From contig CAWCKT010000047.1 in NCBI GenBank assembly GCA_963796155.1, positions 62,001-126,000 on the forward strand: a stretch of DNA of 64,000 nucleotides, in the 5' to 3' direction. The notes below the pieces were generated by a model. It had not been told where the DNA came from. It searched no databases and was given only the letters and a program-made list of their open reading frames with translations. Shown here one piece after another: positions 7,915 through 16,892 of this stretch. The stretch is from AP-15 sp963796155 (lineage in GTDB: Bacteria; Pseudomonadota; Alphaproteobacteria; ATCC43930; CGMCC-115725). The position numbers and the translations under genes are program-made. Each line of letters opens with the position of its first letter. Within the stretch, counting starts at the first letter, position 1.

Positions 7915-9552
7915 TCACATATTCGGGTAATTGGGCCCGCCGCCCCCCTCCGGCACGACCCAATCAATGTTCTGCTCCGGGTCCTTGATGTCGCAGGTCT
8001 TGCAGTGAACGCAATTCTGCGCGTTGATCTGTAAATACGGGTCGCCCGTCACCGCCTGCTGCACGATCTCGTAGACGCCGGCGGGACAATAGCGCTGTTC
8101 CGGCAAATCGTAGAGCCGATAGTTGACCTCGATCGCCTTCGCGGGATCGCGAAGGCGCAGATGCGGCGGCTGGTCCTCCTCGTGGTTGGTGTTCGAGATG
8201 AACACCGAGGAGAGGCGGTCGAAGGTGATCTTGCCGTCGGGTCTGGGATATTCGATATGCCGCGCGGCACTCGCCGGGGTCAGCTGCAGGTGGTCGGGAT
8301 GGTGGTGGAACGTCCAGGGTGCCGCACCGCGCAGGAGGTAGGTGTCGACCGCCGAATAGGCGAGCCCCGCCCACAAGCCCCGGCGGAAGCTCGGGCGAAT
8401 GTTGCGGACGCGGCGCAGCTCATCCCACACCCAGCTCTCTTCGAGGGCATGCCTGACCTCGGCGCCGGCATCTCCGGCGAGCCGCCGAAACACGGTCTCG
8501 GCCGCGACCATCCCGGATTTCATCGCGGTGTGGTTGCCCTTGATCTTGGGCACGTTGACGAAACCGGCGGCGCAGCCGACCAGCGCACCGCCCGGAAAAT
8601 CGAGCCGCGGGATCGATTGAAAGCCGCCTTCGTTGAGCGCCCGCGCGCCATAGGCGATGCGCCGGCCTTCCTCGAAGACGGGGCGGATCGCCGGATGGGT
8701 CTTGAAACGCTGGAATTCCTCGAAAGGGTTCAGAAACGGGTTCTTGTAGTCGAGCCCGATCACAAAGCCGACCGCCACCTGTCGGTTCTCGAGATGATAG
8801 ACGAAGGAGCCGCCATAGGTGGCGGTGTCGAGCGGCCAGCCGATGGTGTGGACAACGAGCCCGGGGTGGTGCCGGTCGGGTACCACCTCCCACAGTTCCT
8901 TGACGCCGATCGCATAGGTTTGCGGATCGATGCCGTCGCGCAGGCCGAACCGTTCGACGAGGGTTTTGGTCAGCGACCCGCGGCACCCTTCGGCAAACAG
9001 CGTCTCTTTGGCGCGAAGCTCGACACCGGGCTGAAAACGATCGGTTGGTTGACCGTCCTTGCCGATGCCCATATCGCCGGTCGCGACACCCTGCACGCGT
9101 CCCGCGGCGTCGTACAGCACCTCGGCCGCGGCAAAGCCCGGATAGATCTCGACCCCCAGCGCCTCGGCTTGGCTTCCCAGCCAGCGGCACAGATTGCCGA
9201 GGCTGATGATGTAGTTGCCGTGATTCCTCATCTGCGGCGGTGTCGGCAGCCGCAGCGACCGGCGTGCCGTCAGTAGCAGAAAACGGTCTTCGACCGCCGG
9301 GGTCACAAGCGGCGCCCCTTGCTCGCGCCAGTCCGGGATCAGCTCGTCGAGCGCCCGCGGCTCGAACACCGCGCCCGACACGATGTGGGCGCCGACCTCG
9401 GAGCCCTTTTCGACGACGCACACGCCGAGCTCCCGCTCGGCCGCGGCAGCAAGCTGCTTCAGCCGGATCGCCGCCGCTAGGCCCGAGGGCCCTGCTCCGA
9501 CGACGACGACATCGTACTCCATGCGCTCGCGTTCGATCCGCTCCTCGGCCAC
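7915..9552 (-). CDS. Electron transfer flavoprotein-ubiquinone oxidoreductase
   Basis: ETF-QO takes electrons from reduced ETF (acyl-CoA and other flavin dehydrogenases) and passes them to ubiquinone at the inner membrane. The protein shows the Rossmann FAD motif VVVGAGPSGLAAAIRLK near the N-terminus. Near the C-terminus INAQNCVHCKTCDIKDP carries the 4Fe-4S cysteines, and the final PNYPNM is family-typical. I chose GTG 9552 because GAGGAA lies 7 bases upstream and the extra ten residues match the usual length of about 545. ATG 9522 (MEYDVVVV) is the alternative. It is divergent from the uracil-DNA glycosylase gene. Confidence 0.95.
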   Translation of the reverse strand: MAEERIERERMEYDVVVVGAGPSGLAAAIRLKQLAAAAERELGVCVVEKGSEVGAHIVSGAVFEPRALDELIPDWREQGAPLVTPAVEDRFLLLTARRSLRLPTPPQMRNHGNYIISLGNLCRWLGSQAEALGVEIYPGFAAAEVLYDAAGRVQGVATGDMGIGKDGQPTDRFQPGVELRAKETLFAEGCRGSLTKTLVERFGLRDGIDPQTYAIGVKELWEVVPDRHHPGLVVHTIGWPLDTATYGGSFVYHLENRQVAVGFVIGLDYKNPFLNPFEEFQRFKTHPAIRPVFEEGRRIAYGARALNEGGFQSIPRLDFPGGALVGCAAGFVNVPKIKGNHTAMKSGMVAAETVFRRLAGDAGAEVRHALEESWVWDELRRVRNIRPSFRRGLWAGLAYSAVDTYLLRGAAPWTFHHHPDHLQLTPASAARHIEYPRPDGKITFDRLSSVFISNTNHEEDQPPHLRLRDPAKAIEVNYRLYDLPEQRYCPAGVYEIVQQAVTGDPYLQINAQNCVHCKTCDIKDPEQNIDWVVPEGGGGPNYPNM

Positions 9553-9652
9553 GGCCCGTTCCTCGGCATCAGCAGAAAGACTATAGAGAATCGTGAGAGA
9601 ATCGTGGCAAAAACGGGAGCGTCCGCTGCGCCCCGATGGTAGCATCACCGCG

Positions 9653-10504
9653 ATGTCGTCATCCCCCGTCATGCCGCCGGACCCCCGTGAGCACGAGGCG
9701 GCGCTGGCGCTGTTGTGCTGGTATATCGAGATGGGCGCCGACGAGGCGATCGGCGGCGAGCCCGCAAATCGGTTCGCACCGCCGCCCGAGCCGCCGCCGC
9801 CCGCCGCCGGGGTAGCGTCCTCGGCGGTCGTGCCCCCGACGGTCCTGTCCCCGCCGCGCGCCTTGGCAGAATCGCTGGCCGAGGCCGCGCAATCGGCGCG
9901 CCGGCTCGCCGCGAGCGCCGAGACGGTATCGGAGCTTGCGGCAGCGGTCGCCGGCTTCGACGGCTGCGCCTTGAAGCGCACCGCCACCAACACGGTTTTC
10001 GCCGACGGCAACCCGGCGGCACCCGTCATGATCATCGGCGAGGGCCCCGGTGCCGACGAGGACCGCATCGGCCGCCCGTTCGTCGGCCGCGCCGGCCAGC
10101 TGCTCGACCGCATGCTGGCGGCGATCGGATTGGACCGCCAAAGCGTGCACATCACCAATGTTGTCTATTGGCGGCCGCCCGGAAACCGTACGCCGACCAC
10201 GGCCGAGATCGCCTCATGCCTGCCCTTCGTGCTGCGCCACATAGCGCTGGTGCAGCCCAAGGTCTTGGTTCTGTGCGGCGGGACCGCCACCGGCGCGCTT
10301 TTACCGGTGGGCCAGGGCATTACCCGATTGCGCGGGCGCTGGTTCGACCTCGAGATACCCGGGCTCGCCGAGCCAGTGCCAACCCTGCCGATGTTCCACG
10401 CGTCGTTTCTGCTGCGCTCACCGGAACGCAAACGCGAGGCCTGGCGCGACCTGTTGGCGTTGCGCGCGCGCCTCGACGAGGTGCTGCGGGGCGATGCCAA
10501 ATGA
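9653..10504 (+). CDS. Uracil-DNA glycosylase, family 4-like
   Basis: Base-excision repair enzyme that removes uracil from DNA. This 283-residue protein has a low-complexity, proline-rich N-terminal third and then the UDG core. The first catalytic motif is GEGPGADEDRIGRPFVGRAG, followed by LTNVVYW-like TNVVYWRPP, a central VLVLCGGTA strand and a C-terminal HASFLLRSPERKREAW carrying the catalytic-loop His. Only one Cys (FDGCALK) sits where classical family 4 enzymes have CxxC for a 4Fe-4S cluster, so the cluster may be absent or differently ligated. ATG 9653 was chosen over an upstream in-frame start because the preceding residues look like translated promoter DNA. Confidence 0.88.
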   Translation: MSSSPVMPPDPREHEAALALLCWYIEMGADEAIGGEPANRFAPPPEPPPPAAGVASSAVVPPTVLSPPRALAESLAEAAQSARRLAASAETVSELAAAVAGFDGCALKRTATNTVFADGNPAAPVMIIGEGPGADEDRIGRPFVGRAGQLLDRMLAAIGLDRQSVHITNVVYWRPPGNRTPTTAEIASCLPFVLRHIALVQPKVLVLCGGTATGALLPVGQGITRLRGRWFDLEIPGLAEPVPTLPMFHASFLLRSPERKREAWRDLLALRARLDEVLRGDAK

Positions 10505-10567
10505 GGCAGTGGCAGGCGTCCTAGTGCCGGGAACCATACGGACAACTCCTGTCATTGTACCTCACCG

Positions 10568-10644
10568 CGAGATTGCTTCGTCGTTCCGCTCCTCGCAATG
10601 ACTGCCGTTTGCGGCGTCATTGCGAGCGAAGCGAAGCAATCTCG
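10568..10644. repeat. Imperfect palindromic intergenic repeat
   Basis: The left arm (10568-10600, beginning CGAGATTGCTTCG) and right arm (10618-10644, ending AAGCAATCTCG) are imperfect inverted copies; the right arm lacks a few bases. The core GCGAGCGAAGCGAAGCAATC is of the dispersed palindromic type common between genes in alphaproteobacteria. It lies between two convergent genes and may act as a bidirectional transcription terminator or RNA stabiliser. It contains no ORF. Confidence 0.75.
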
Positions 10645-10705
10645 GAAAGACGAGGGCTGGGCGGGGCCCCGCCAGATAGACCCCGCGCTCGGCGATCAAA
10701 ACGCC

Positions 10706-11629
10706 TTATCTTTTCGGGCCCGGCACCGGAATTCCGGGGATCTTCACATTGACCGCACCGAGGTGGTTGCGGCTGGTGAAATAGAGGGTCTTCCAGTCGG
10801 CGCCGCCAAAGGCCAGATTGGTCGTGGCGGGTGCCCCGTGCACGATGCGGCCGAGCTTTTTGCCCTTGGGGTCCATGATCCACAGCCCGCCGGCGCCGCC
10901 GCAATAGACATTTCCTTCGACATCGACCTTCATGCCGTCGGGAACGCCGGACTCGGCGCCGCGCAGATCGACAAAGACGCGATCGCTGGCCTTCGCGAGG
11001 GTGCCGTTGGGTGCGACATCGAAGGCGCGGATATGGCCGCGGCGCGAGTCGTTGATGTAGAGCACGCTCTCGTCCGGCGAGAAGGCGAGGCCGTTGGGGA
11101 TGACGAAATCGTCGGCCAACAGGGTCATGGTGCCGAGATCGGGGGTCACCCGATAGACGCCGGAAAAGGTCAGATCCCATTGCTGCGGCGCATTGGGGCT
11201 GGTCCAGGGGTCGGTGAAATAGATGCAGCCGTCGGATTTGACGACGACGTCGTTCGGCCGATTGAGCTGGCGGCCCTGGAAGCTGTTGGCGACGACGGTG
11301 ATGCTACCGTCGAGCTCTTGCCTGGTGACCCGGCGCGAATCATGCTCGCAGGCGACGAGCCGCCCTTGCAGATCGCGGGTCAGGCCATTGGCGCGGTTGG
11401 TCGGCTCCAACAGCAGCGACACACCCTTGCCCGGCTCGTATTTCATGCGCCGGTTGTTGTGGATGTCGCTGAAGACGAGATAGCCGCCTTCGCGCCACCA
11501 GAGCGGCCCTTCGGCCGGACCCTGGGGCCCGCCAAAGCCATCGGCCAACTCCTCGATCGGCTGCGTCGTCGCGATGATCCGGTCGAGTTCAGGCGCCAAT
11601 TGCTCGATCCGCTTTGCCCCTTCAGGCAT
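10706..11629 (-). CDS. SMP-30/gluconolactonase/LRE family hydrolase
   Basis: A 307-residue six-bladed beta-propeller of the SMP-30/gluconolactonase family, which hydrolyses lactones with a bound divalent metal. Visible family segments are AEGPLWW with the first metal-ligand Glu, the NRANGLTRD strand, LNRPNDVVVKSDGCIYFTDP (Asn and Asp ligands), NGLAFSPDESVLYINDS and VPDGMKVDVEGNVYC. The start at 11629 is supported by GGAGGAATGCC directly upstream. It has no signal peptide, so it is cytoplasmic. The neighbour is a D-aminoacylase-like amidohydrolase on the same strand, about 180 bp upstream, separated by two strong hairpins. Substrate not determinable. Confidence 0.88.
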   Translation of the reverse strand: MPEGAKRIEQLAPELDRIIATTQPIEELADGFGGPQGPAEGPLWWREGGYLVFSDIHNNRRMKYEPGKGVSLLLEPTNRANGLTRDLQGRLVACEHDSRRVTRQELDGSITVVANSFQGRQLNRPNDVVVKSDGCIYFTDPWTSPNAPQQWDLTFSGVYRVTPDLGTMTLLADDFVIPNGLAFSPDESVLYINDSRRGHIRAFDVAPNGTLAKASDRVFVDLRGAESGVPDGMKVDVEGNVYCGGAGGLWIMDPKGKKLGRIVHGAPATTNLAFGGADWKTLYFTSRNHLGAVNVKIPGIPVPGPKR

Positions 11630-11697
11630 GGCATTCCTCCTGTTTCGTGGTCGCTAAGAATGTTGTCAGCCGTCCCCTGCCCTACCCTCACAATGCA

Positions 11698-11785
11698 ATA
11701 CCCCGCGACCGACTGTCTTCGGTCACGGGGTATCGAACGCAATCTTATGTCGCTCGCCGCATGCCCGGATTGTGTCCGGGCATGC
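11698..11785. repeat. Two strong hairpins between the amidohydrolase and SMP-30 genes
   Basis: The first inverted repeat is at 11698-11733 (ATACCCCGCGACCGA and its near-perfect complement, one mismatch). The second is at 11759-11785: GCATGCCCGG, 7-base loop, CCGGGCATGC, perfect. Neither is followed by a good T-run on the minus strand. They sit just past the amidohydrolase stop, so they could end its transcript or block 3' exonucleases. The second resembles dispersed alphaproteobacterial palindromes. Confidence 0.65.
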
Positions 11786-11807
11786 GCCGCAGTGCGGGGT
11801 CGCCCGG

Positions 11808-13571
11808 CTACGCCTGTGCGCCCTGATAAAGCGGGCCGCGGATGATCTGGCCGGGTAATGCGTCGGTCAGCTGGCCGTTCTCCAGCAATACGGTGCCGTT
11901 GACGATCACGTGGTCGATGCCGACCGCTTCGCGCTTAACCTGCACGCCGCCGCCCGGCAGGCTTGCGACCGGCTCACGTGGCTTCTCGGTGATCGTATCG
12001 GGGTCGAAGATCGTGATGTCGGCGACCTTGCCGGCCGCGATAAAGCCGCGGTCGGTAATGTCGTGCATCAATGCTGTCTTGCCGGTCAGCCGGTAGACCG
12101 CCTCCTCGAGCGGCATCACCTGCTGCTCGCGCACCCAGTGGCCGAGCAGGTGCGTGCTTGTCTCGTGTCGGTCGGCGGTGTGCGGCCGGCCGCCGCCGTC
12201 GCTGGTGCCGATGACGGTATATTGCGAGCCGAGGATATGCTTCTGCGTCTTCGGATCGTTGTTGCGGTCGATCGCCTGGAAGCAGGTCTGCAAGTCCTCG
12301 TCGAGCGACAGATCGAGGAACGCGTCCATGATGCCCTTGTTCTGGTCTTTCGCGATCTGCTCGATCGTTTTGCCTTCGAGGTGGCGGTTCTGGCCCTTCG
12401 TCGTCATGAAGACTTCGACGAGGTCCCAGCGCCGGTTGAACAGGCCGCGCGCGCGGCCGCGCCGGTCGGTCATGCCGCCCTGCTGCTCGACCGAACCTTC
12501 CACCGCCTCGGCCGAGAGCGCCTTGCGGATCGCAGGATCGCGGAAGGCCCGGAGGCGTTCCGTGTAGGGCAGCGCCATGACCTTGTCCCAGGTCGGCATG
12601 CCGCGGAAGAAGCCCTCGGGGTGCGTGATGTCCTCGTCCTGTGGAACGTTGAGCCCGCGCTCGAGGTTGAAGATCCCGCCGGCAACGGTCGAGAGACACG
12701 AGCCGTAGCAGCGGGCGCCGCTTTTGAACCCGTCTTCGAGCCACTTCAAGTGCTCGACCCATTCGTCGGGGTTGCCGATCGGATCTGACATCAAGTTGTA
12801 GATCGATGGCCGTCCGGTGCGTGCGGCCAGCTCTCGGGCAACTTGGCGGGTCTGCTTGGTGCCGCCCGGGGCGCCGCCGGCGACCTGGAAGACGCCGGTG
12901 CCGAGTTCGCCGAGCACACTGGCAAGCGCCCAGCGCTCGTCGTCGTCGGGGACGCCGGCCGGGTCGCCGCGATCCTTGGGTGCGGTCGAGAAGCCGAGAG
13001 CGCCGGCATACATTGCCTCGCGCACGAGTTTTTGCATCTGCGCGAGCTCTTCGGCTGTCGCCTTGACCCGCTCCTCCGAGGCCTCGCCCATCACATAGCG
13101 GCGAATCCCGGAATGGCCGACCAAGGTACCGACGTTGATGCCGCGCTTTTTCCCGAGCGCGTTCAGATAGTCGCCGACCGATTCCCAGGTCACGTCGACG
13201 CCGGCCTTCAGCACCGGCAGCGGAATCTGTTCCGCGTCTGAGAAGAATTCGAGATACCACTCGCCGTCGCCCGGCCGCACCGGCGCGATGACCTGGCCGC
13301 ATTGGCCGACGATGACCGTGGTGTGGCCGTTGTGCAGCCACGAGCCGCAATAGGGGTCCCAGACCGCCTGCGGATCGAAATGGGTGTGATGATCGATAAA
13401 GCCGGGTGCGACGACGCGCCCCTCGGCGTCGATCGTGCGCTTGGCGGCCGCACCGGCATACTTGCCGACCCCGACGATCTTGCCGCCCTGGACCGCGACA
13501 TCCGCCGCAAATGCCGGCTCGCCCGAGCCGTCGACGACGCGCCCGTTTTTAATGAGCAGATCATACGCCAT
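11808..13571 (-). CDS. N-acyl-D-amino-acid deacylase-like amidohydrolase
   Basis: A 587-residue metal-dependent amidohydrolase of the D-aminoacylase / dihydroorotase-like superfamily. The N-terminal beta-sandwich strand DLLIKNGRVVDGSGEP precedes the metal-binding PGFIDHHTHFDPQ (HxH, about residue 60). A central GHSGIRRYVMG and a C-terminal domain ending with ADITIFDPDTI...VIVNGTVLLENGQ complete the fold. Such enzymes remove acyl groups from D-amino acids or act on related amides; the exact substrate is unknown. The start has an excellent AAGGAGGAATAAGC spacer. It is divergent from the enoyl-CoA hydratase gene across a 224-bp intergenic region that should contain both promoters. Confidence 0.9.
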   Translation of the reverse strand: MAYDLLIKNGRVVDGSGEPAFAADVAVQGGKIVGVGKYAGAAAKRTIDAEGRVVAPGFIDHHTHFDPQAVWDPYCGSWLHNGHTTVIVGQCGQVIAPVRPGDGEWYLEFFSDAEQIPLPVLKAGVDVTWESVGDYLNALGKKRGINVGTLVGHSGIRRYVMGEASEERVKATAEELAQMQKLVREAMYAGALGFSTAPKDRGDPAGVPDDDERWALASVLGELGTGVFQVAGGAPGGTKQTRQVARELAARTGRPSIYNLMSDPIGNPDEWVEHLKWLEDGFKSGARCYGSCLSTVAGGIFNLERGLNVPQDEDITHPEGFFRGMPTWDKVMALPYTERLRAFRDPAIRKALSAEAVEGSVEQQGGMTDRRGRARGLFNRRWDLVEVFMTTKGQNRHLEGKTIEQIAKDQNKGIMDAFLDLSLDEDLQTCFQAIDRNNDPKTQKHILGSQYTVIGTSDGGGRPHTADRHETSTHLLGHWVREQQVMPLEEAVYRLTGKTALMHDITDRGFIAAGKVADITIFDPDTITEKPREPVASLPGGGVQVKREAVGIDHVIVNGTVLLENGQLTDALPGQIIRGPLYQGAQA

Positions 13572-13795
13572 GCTTATTCCTCCTTGTTGCCCCCCGCTCG
13601 CTCAGAGCGCAGCGGCCTGTCGCAGCGGGCCGCCATTCTTGGGCGCATGGCCCGCCAGCACCGCTTCGCGCGGCGCTCGATAAGGCTACGCCCGGCCCGC
13701 AGGTCCAGCAACATATTCTCCCAGAACGCAACTCGGGTATGCGGTGACAGACGGTCTGCGGCTAAGATCCTCGCAGCGAGACAAGGAGAGGCGAC

Positions 13796-14580
13796 ATGAC
13801 GGATCTCTTGGAAAGAACGGAGGACGGGATCGCCTGGTTGACCCTCAACCGTCCCGATCGACTGAACGCGTTCTCCCCGCCGATGCTGACGACCCTGGGG
13901 GAAGCGCTGCAACGTCTGAGCAGCGATCCCGGCGTGGGCGTGGTGATCATCACCGGCGCCGGACGCGGTTTTTGCGCCGGAGGCGACGTCAAGACGATGG
14001 CGGAGCGCACCGCACAGGGGTTCGAGGAGCGCGTCGAGGGGTCTGCGCCGGATGCACCAGCTGCCGTTGCTGCTCCGCTACGATGCCGAAGGTGGTGATC
14101 GCGATGGTCAACGGGCCGGCCATCGGCGCCGGTCTTGGTCTCGCCATGGCATGCGATCTGCGGATCGCCGGGCGGTCCGCGCGTTTCGGGACCGGATTTG
14201 CCGGGGTCGGCTACTCCGGTGACTTTGGTGGCTCGTGGACCCTGACCCGCCTCGTCGGCACGGCGAAGGCCCGTGAGCTCTACTTCCTCGGCGACATCAT
14301 CGACAGTGCGGCAGCGCTCGCGCTGGGCCTCGCCAACCGCGTCGTCGAGGATGGGGCGCTGCAACGCGAAACCACCGCACTGGCGCGGCGCATCGCCGAC
14401 GGACCGCGGGTCGCCTATGGCTACATGAAGCGCAACCTGTTTGCCGCGGAGACCGAGCCGTTTGCCGCGGTGCTCGAAATGGAGGCGCTGCACCAGGCGC
14501 GCACCGCGATGACCGAGGACCACCTCGAGGCCAGTACGGCCTTTGTCGAAAAGCGCCGCCCGGTGTTCAAAGGCAGGTGA
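13796..14580 (+). CDS. Enoyl-CoA hydratase/isomerase (two apparent frameshifts at about 14042 and 14079)
   Basis: Crotonase-fold enzyme of about 260 residues that would hydrate or isomerise enoyl-CoA in beta-oxidation-like pathways. The frame from ATG 13796 (behind AAGGAGAGGCGAC) gives GIAWLTLNRPDRLNAFS and the oxyanion-hole segment GAGRGFCAGGDVK. It needs one base removed near 14042 to give LRRMHQLPLLLR and a second near 14079 to reach TMPKVVIAMVNGPAIGAGLG, after which it is intact to the stop at 14580. Both lesions are single T insertions about 37 bases apart. Outside them no residue looks degraded, so sequence error is as plausible as recent inactivation. Confidence 0.85.
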
Positions 14581-14590
14581 CTTCGCAGAT

Positions 14591-15313
14591 TTAATGTTCG
14601 ATGCGGTGCGAGGAGAGGCGTTCGCGGGTCGCGGCGAGGCCCTCGGGGGTGCCGACGTGGTACCACTCGCCGTCGTGCACGATCGCGCGCAGGCGGCCCG
14701 CCGCTTCGGCGCGGTCGAAGAGCCGGACCAGCGAGAAAATGCGGCCGGGCACGTCTTCGAAGAGCCGGTGGTGTAAGAGCTGAATGCCGGTGAAGAGGTA
14801 GGGGGCGACCTCGCGCTCGCGGCGCCGGCGCGGCGTGCCCAGGGCGTCGAGGAAATAATCGCCGCTGCCCTCATAGCCAACGGCCATGACCGTCCGTTGC
14901 AGCAGAAGGACGGCGTCCATACCCGCGGGATCGAAGGTGCCGGCGAGGCGGAGCAACGCGGCATCCTTGCCGTCAAGCCAGAACACGTCGCCATTGACGA
15001 CAAAGAAGGCCTCGCCGAGCAATGGCAAGGCTCGGGCGACCCCGCCGCCGGTGTCGAGCAGCTCGGTTTCCTCGGAAAGCTCGATCCGAGGTTGGTCGCG
15101 GCGGGCAAGGTGTGCCGCCATCATCGCCGCTTTGTAATGAATGTTGACGACGACGCGCTCGACCCCCGCCAGGGCCAGCCGGTCGATCGCATGGTCGAGC
15201 AAGGGGCGGCCGTTGATCTCGACGAGCGGTTTGGGGATCGTGTGGGTGACCGGGCGCAGCCGGGTGCCGAGCCCCGCCGCCAGCACCATCGCTGAGTGTG
15301 GGGGAGCCGTCAC
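14591..15313 (-). CDS. murU: N-acetylmuramate alpha-1-phosphate uridylyltransferase
   Basis: A 240-residue sugar nucleotidyltransferase. The signature MVLAAGLGTRLRPVTHTIPK starts at residue 9, followed by FFVVNGDVFW for the metal-binding Asp and a C-terminal EWYHVGTPEGL. MurU converts MurNAc-1-phosphate to UDP-MurNAc in the peptidoglycan recycling route that bypasses de novo UDP-MurNAc synthesis. The GTG start at 15313 overlaps the amgK stop as GTGA, so the two are translationally coupled; AmgK supplies its substrate. Long upstream in-frame extension is only the amgK gene read in another frame. Confidence 0.93.
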   Translation of the reverse strand: MTAPPHSAMVLAAGLGTRLRPVTHTIPKPLVEINGRPLLDHAIDRLALAGVERVVVNIHYKAAMMAAHLARRDQPRIELSEETELLDTGGGVARALPLLGEAFFVVNGDVFWLDGKDAALLRLAGTFDPAGMDAVLLLQRTVMAVGYEGSGDYFLDALGTPRRRREREVAPYLFTGIQLLHHRLFEDVPGRIFSLVRLFDRAEAAGRLRAIVHDGEWYHVGTPEGLAATRERLSSHRIEH

Positions 15314-16305
15314 GCGACGCTCCGCAGATCGGGCCGGCACCGCCCCTCGGGCGGCAGATGGCGGTCGAGCCAGCGCGCGATCGGCGCCAAGGCCGGGTGG
15401 CAAAGGTCCTGTTCGAGCAGGCGCCACACCCGCGGGATGTGGGCGAGATATTGGGGCTTGCCGTCGCGCTTCCACAGGCGGGTGAAGATGCCGATGATCT
15501 TGCAGTTGCGCTGGGCGGCAAGAATGGCGGCGGAGCGCAAAAAGTCTGGCCGGTCGAATGCCGGGAAAGCGGCGAGGTAGCGCTCGGTCATCGCCCGGCG
15601 CAACGGGTCAGGAACGTCGCGCCGGGCGTCTTCGAGAAGCGAGACGAGGTCATAGCTCGGCGGACCCCAGACAGCGTCCTGGAAATCGAGCAGTCCGCAT
15701 CCCCGGACCCCGGGGCGATCCGGCAGCAGCATCAAATTGTCCACGTGGTAGTCGCGCAGCACCAGAGTTGAGGGGAACACCGCCGCGTGCTGCAGAACCG
15801 CTAGCCAAAGCGCCAAGTATTCCTCGCGCAGCACCCCAGAGAGCGGCACGTACCAGTCAACGAGCAGTGCCGCCTCGGCGAGCAGGCGCGCCATGTCGTA
15901 AGCCGGCAATTTCGGGGAGGCGCGCGCCTCTGCGGCCCGCTGCAACGCCACCAGAGTGTCGACCGCCAGGGCGTAAAGGGCGGGCTCGTCGGCGTCGCGG
16001 TCGAGCAGGCGCGTATAGGTGTCGTCGCCGAAATCCTCGAGCAGCAGAAAGCCTTCCTCGCGGTCCTCGGCAAGCACCTCGGGGGCGCTCAGGCCGAGAT
16101 CGCGGAGCAGCCCGGCGACGAAGACATAGGGGCCGACATCCTCCTGCGGCGGCGGGGCATCCATCAGGACGGTGCTGCTCCCGTTGCGGCCGAGGCGGTA
16201 ATAGCGGCGAAAGGACGCGTCGCCTGCCAGAGGCACCGCGACGACGCCACCCCAGCCGCAGCCGTCGAGAAAGGCCGCCATCGCCCGCCGTCGCGCATCA
16301 CCCAT
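15310..16305 (-). CDS. amgK: N-acetylmuramate/N-acetylglucosamine anomeric kinase
   Basis: A 331-residue protein of the aminoglycoside-phosphotransferase fold. The catalytic loop is RDYHVDN (residues 184-190) and the metal-binding segment is DFQDA (207-211). AmgK phosphorylates recycled MurNAc and GlcNAc at C1, making the MurU substrate. It overlaps tsaE upstream by 8 bases and murU downstream by 4, forming a compact tsaE-amgK-murU operon, the arrangement known from many Gram-negative bacteria. All motifs are present. Confidence 0.93.
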   Translation of the reverse strand: MGDARRRAMAAFLDGCGWGGVVAVPLAGDASFRRYYRLGRNGSSTVLMDAPPPQEDVGPYVFVAGLLRDLGLSAPEVLAEDREEGFLLLEDFGDDTYTRLLDRDADEPALYALAVDTLVALQRAAEARASPKLPAYDMARLLAEAALLVDWYVPLSGVLREEYLALWLAVLQHAAVFPSTLVLRDYHVDNLMLLPDRPGVRGCGLLDFQDAVWGPPSYDLVSLLEDARRDVPDPLRRAMTERYLAAFPAFDRPDFLRSAAILAAQRNCKIIGIFTRLWKRDGKPQYLAHIPRVWRLLEQDLCHPALAPIARWLDRHLPPEGRCRPDLRSVA

Positions 16306-16759
16306 CGGCGAGGATCCCTGCCAGCCGCTCCCGCCAGCCTTCGCCCGCGGCGATTACGGCGCGCCGCGCATCGGGCCGATCGCCGAAGAGGAAATTGATC
16401 TCGAGGCGGCGCCGCGGCAGCAACGAGCCGAGCTGCTCGGGCCACTCGATCAGCGAGATCCCTTCGCTGAAGGCGTCCTCGATGCCGAGCTCCCAGGCTT
16501 CTTCCGGCGATTTGAGGCGGTAGAGGTCGAAGTGCCAGATCGCCGCAGACCCAAGCTCGTAAACCTGCGCGAGGGTGAAGGTCGGGCTCGGCACCTCCTC
16601 CTCGCCGCCGCGCGCACGGATGAAAGCGCGGGCAAAGCTGGTCTTGCCCGCGCCGAGATCACCCTTCAGCGCAATGACGTCGCCAACCTCGGCGAGCGCT
16701 GCAATTCGGGCGGCGAACGACGCGGTGGCGGCTTCATCGGGCAGATCGACGACGGGCAT
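16298..16759 (-). CDS. tsaE: tRNA threonylcarbamoyladenosine biosynthesis ATPase
   Basis: A 153-residue P-loop ATPase. Walker A is GDLGAGKT (residues 33-40), followed by the family segment VPSPTFTLAQVYE and HFDLYRL. TsaE works with TsaB and TsaD in t6A modification of tRNAs reading ANN codons, an essential step. It is the first gene of a run with amgK and murU. The start at 16759 is the only sensible one: the residues after it match the family N-terminus. Confidence 0.95.
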   Translation of the reverse strand: MPVVDLPDEAATASFAARIAALAEVGDVIALKGDLGAGKTSFARAFIRARGGEEEVPSPTFTLAQVYELGSAAIWHFDLYRLKSPEEAWELGIEDAFSEGISLIEWPEQLGSLLPRRRLEINFLFGDRPDARRAVIAAGEGWRERLAGILADG

Positions 16760-16892
16760 CGCCTATGCGTTGTATATTCTCATGGCAATTACCCGCAACA
16801 TTGACTTGCGTGCCGCGATCATCCGGCTCCGTTTCCGGAGAAGCCGACCTCCGGCGTCCCTGGTTTTTGGGCGAATCGCCCGGCCGCTCAGG

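Noticed and set aside
7915..10158. Extended 747-codon reading of ETF-QO
   Set aside because: The first 200 codons are the antisense of the uracil-DNA glycosylase gene and its promoter; the flavoprotein starts at 9552 or 9522.
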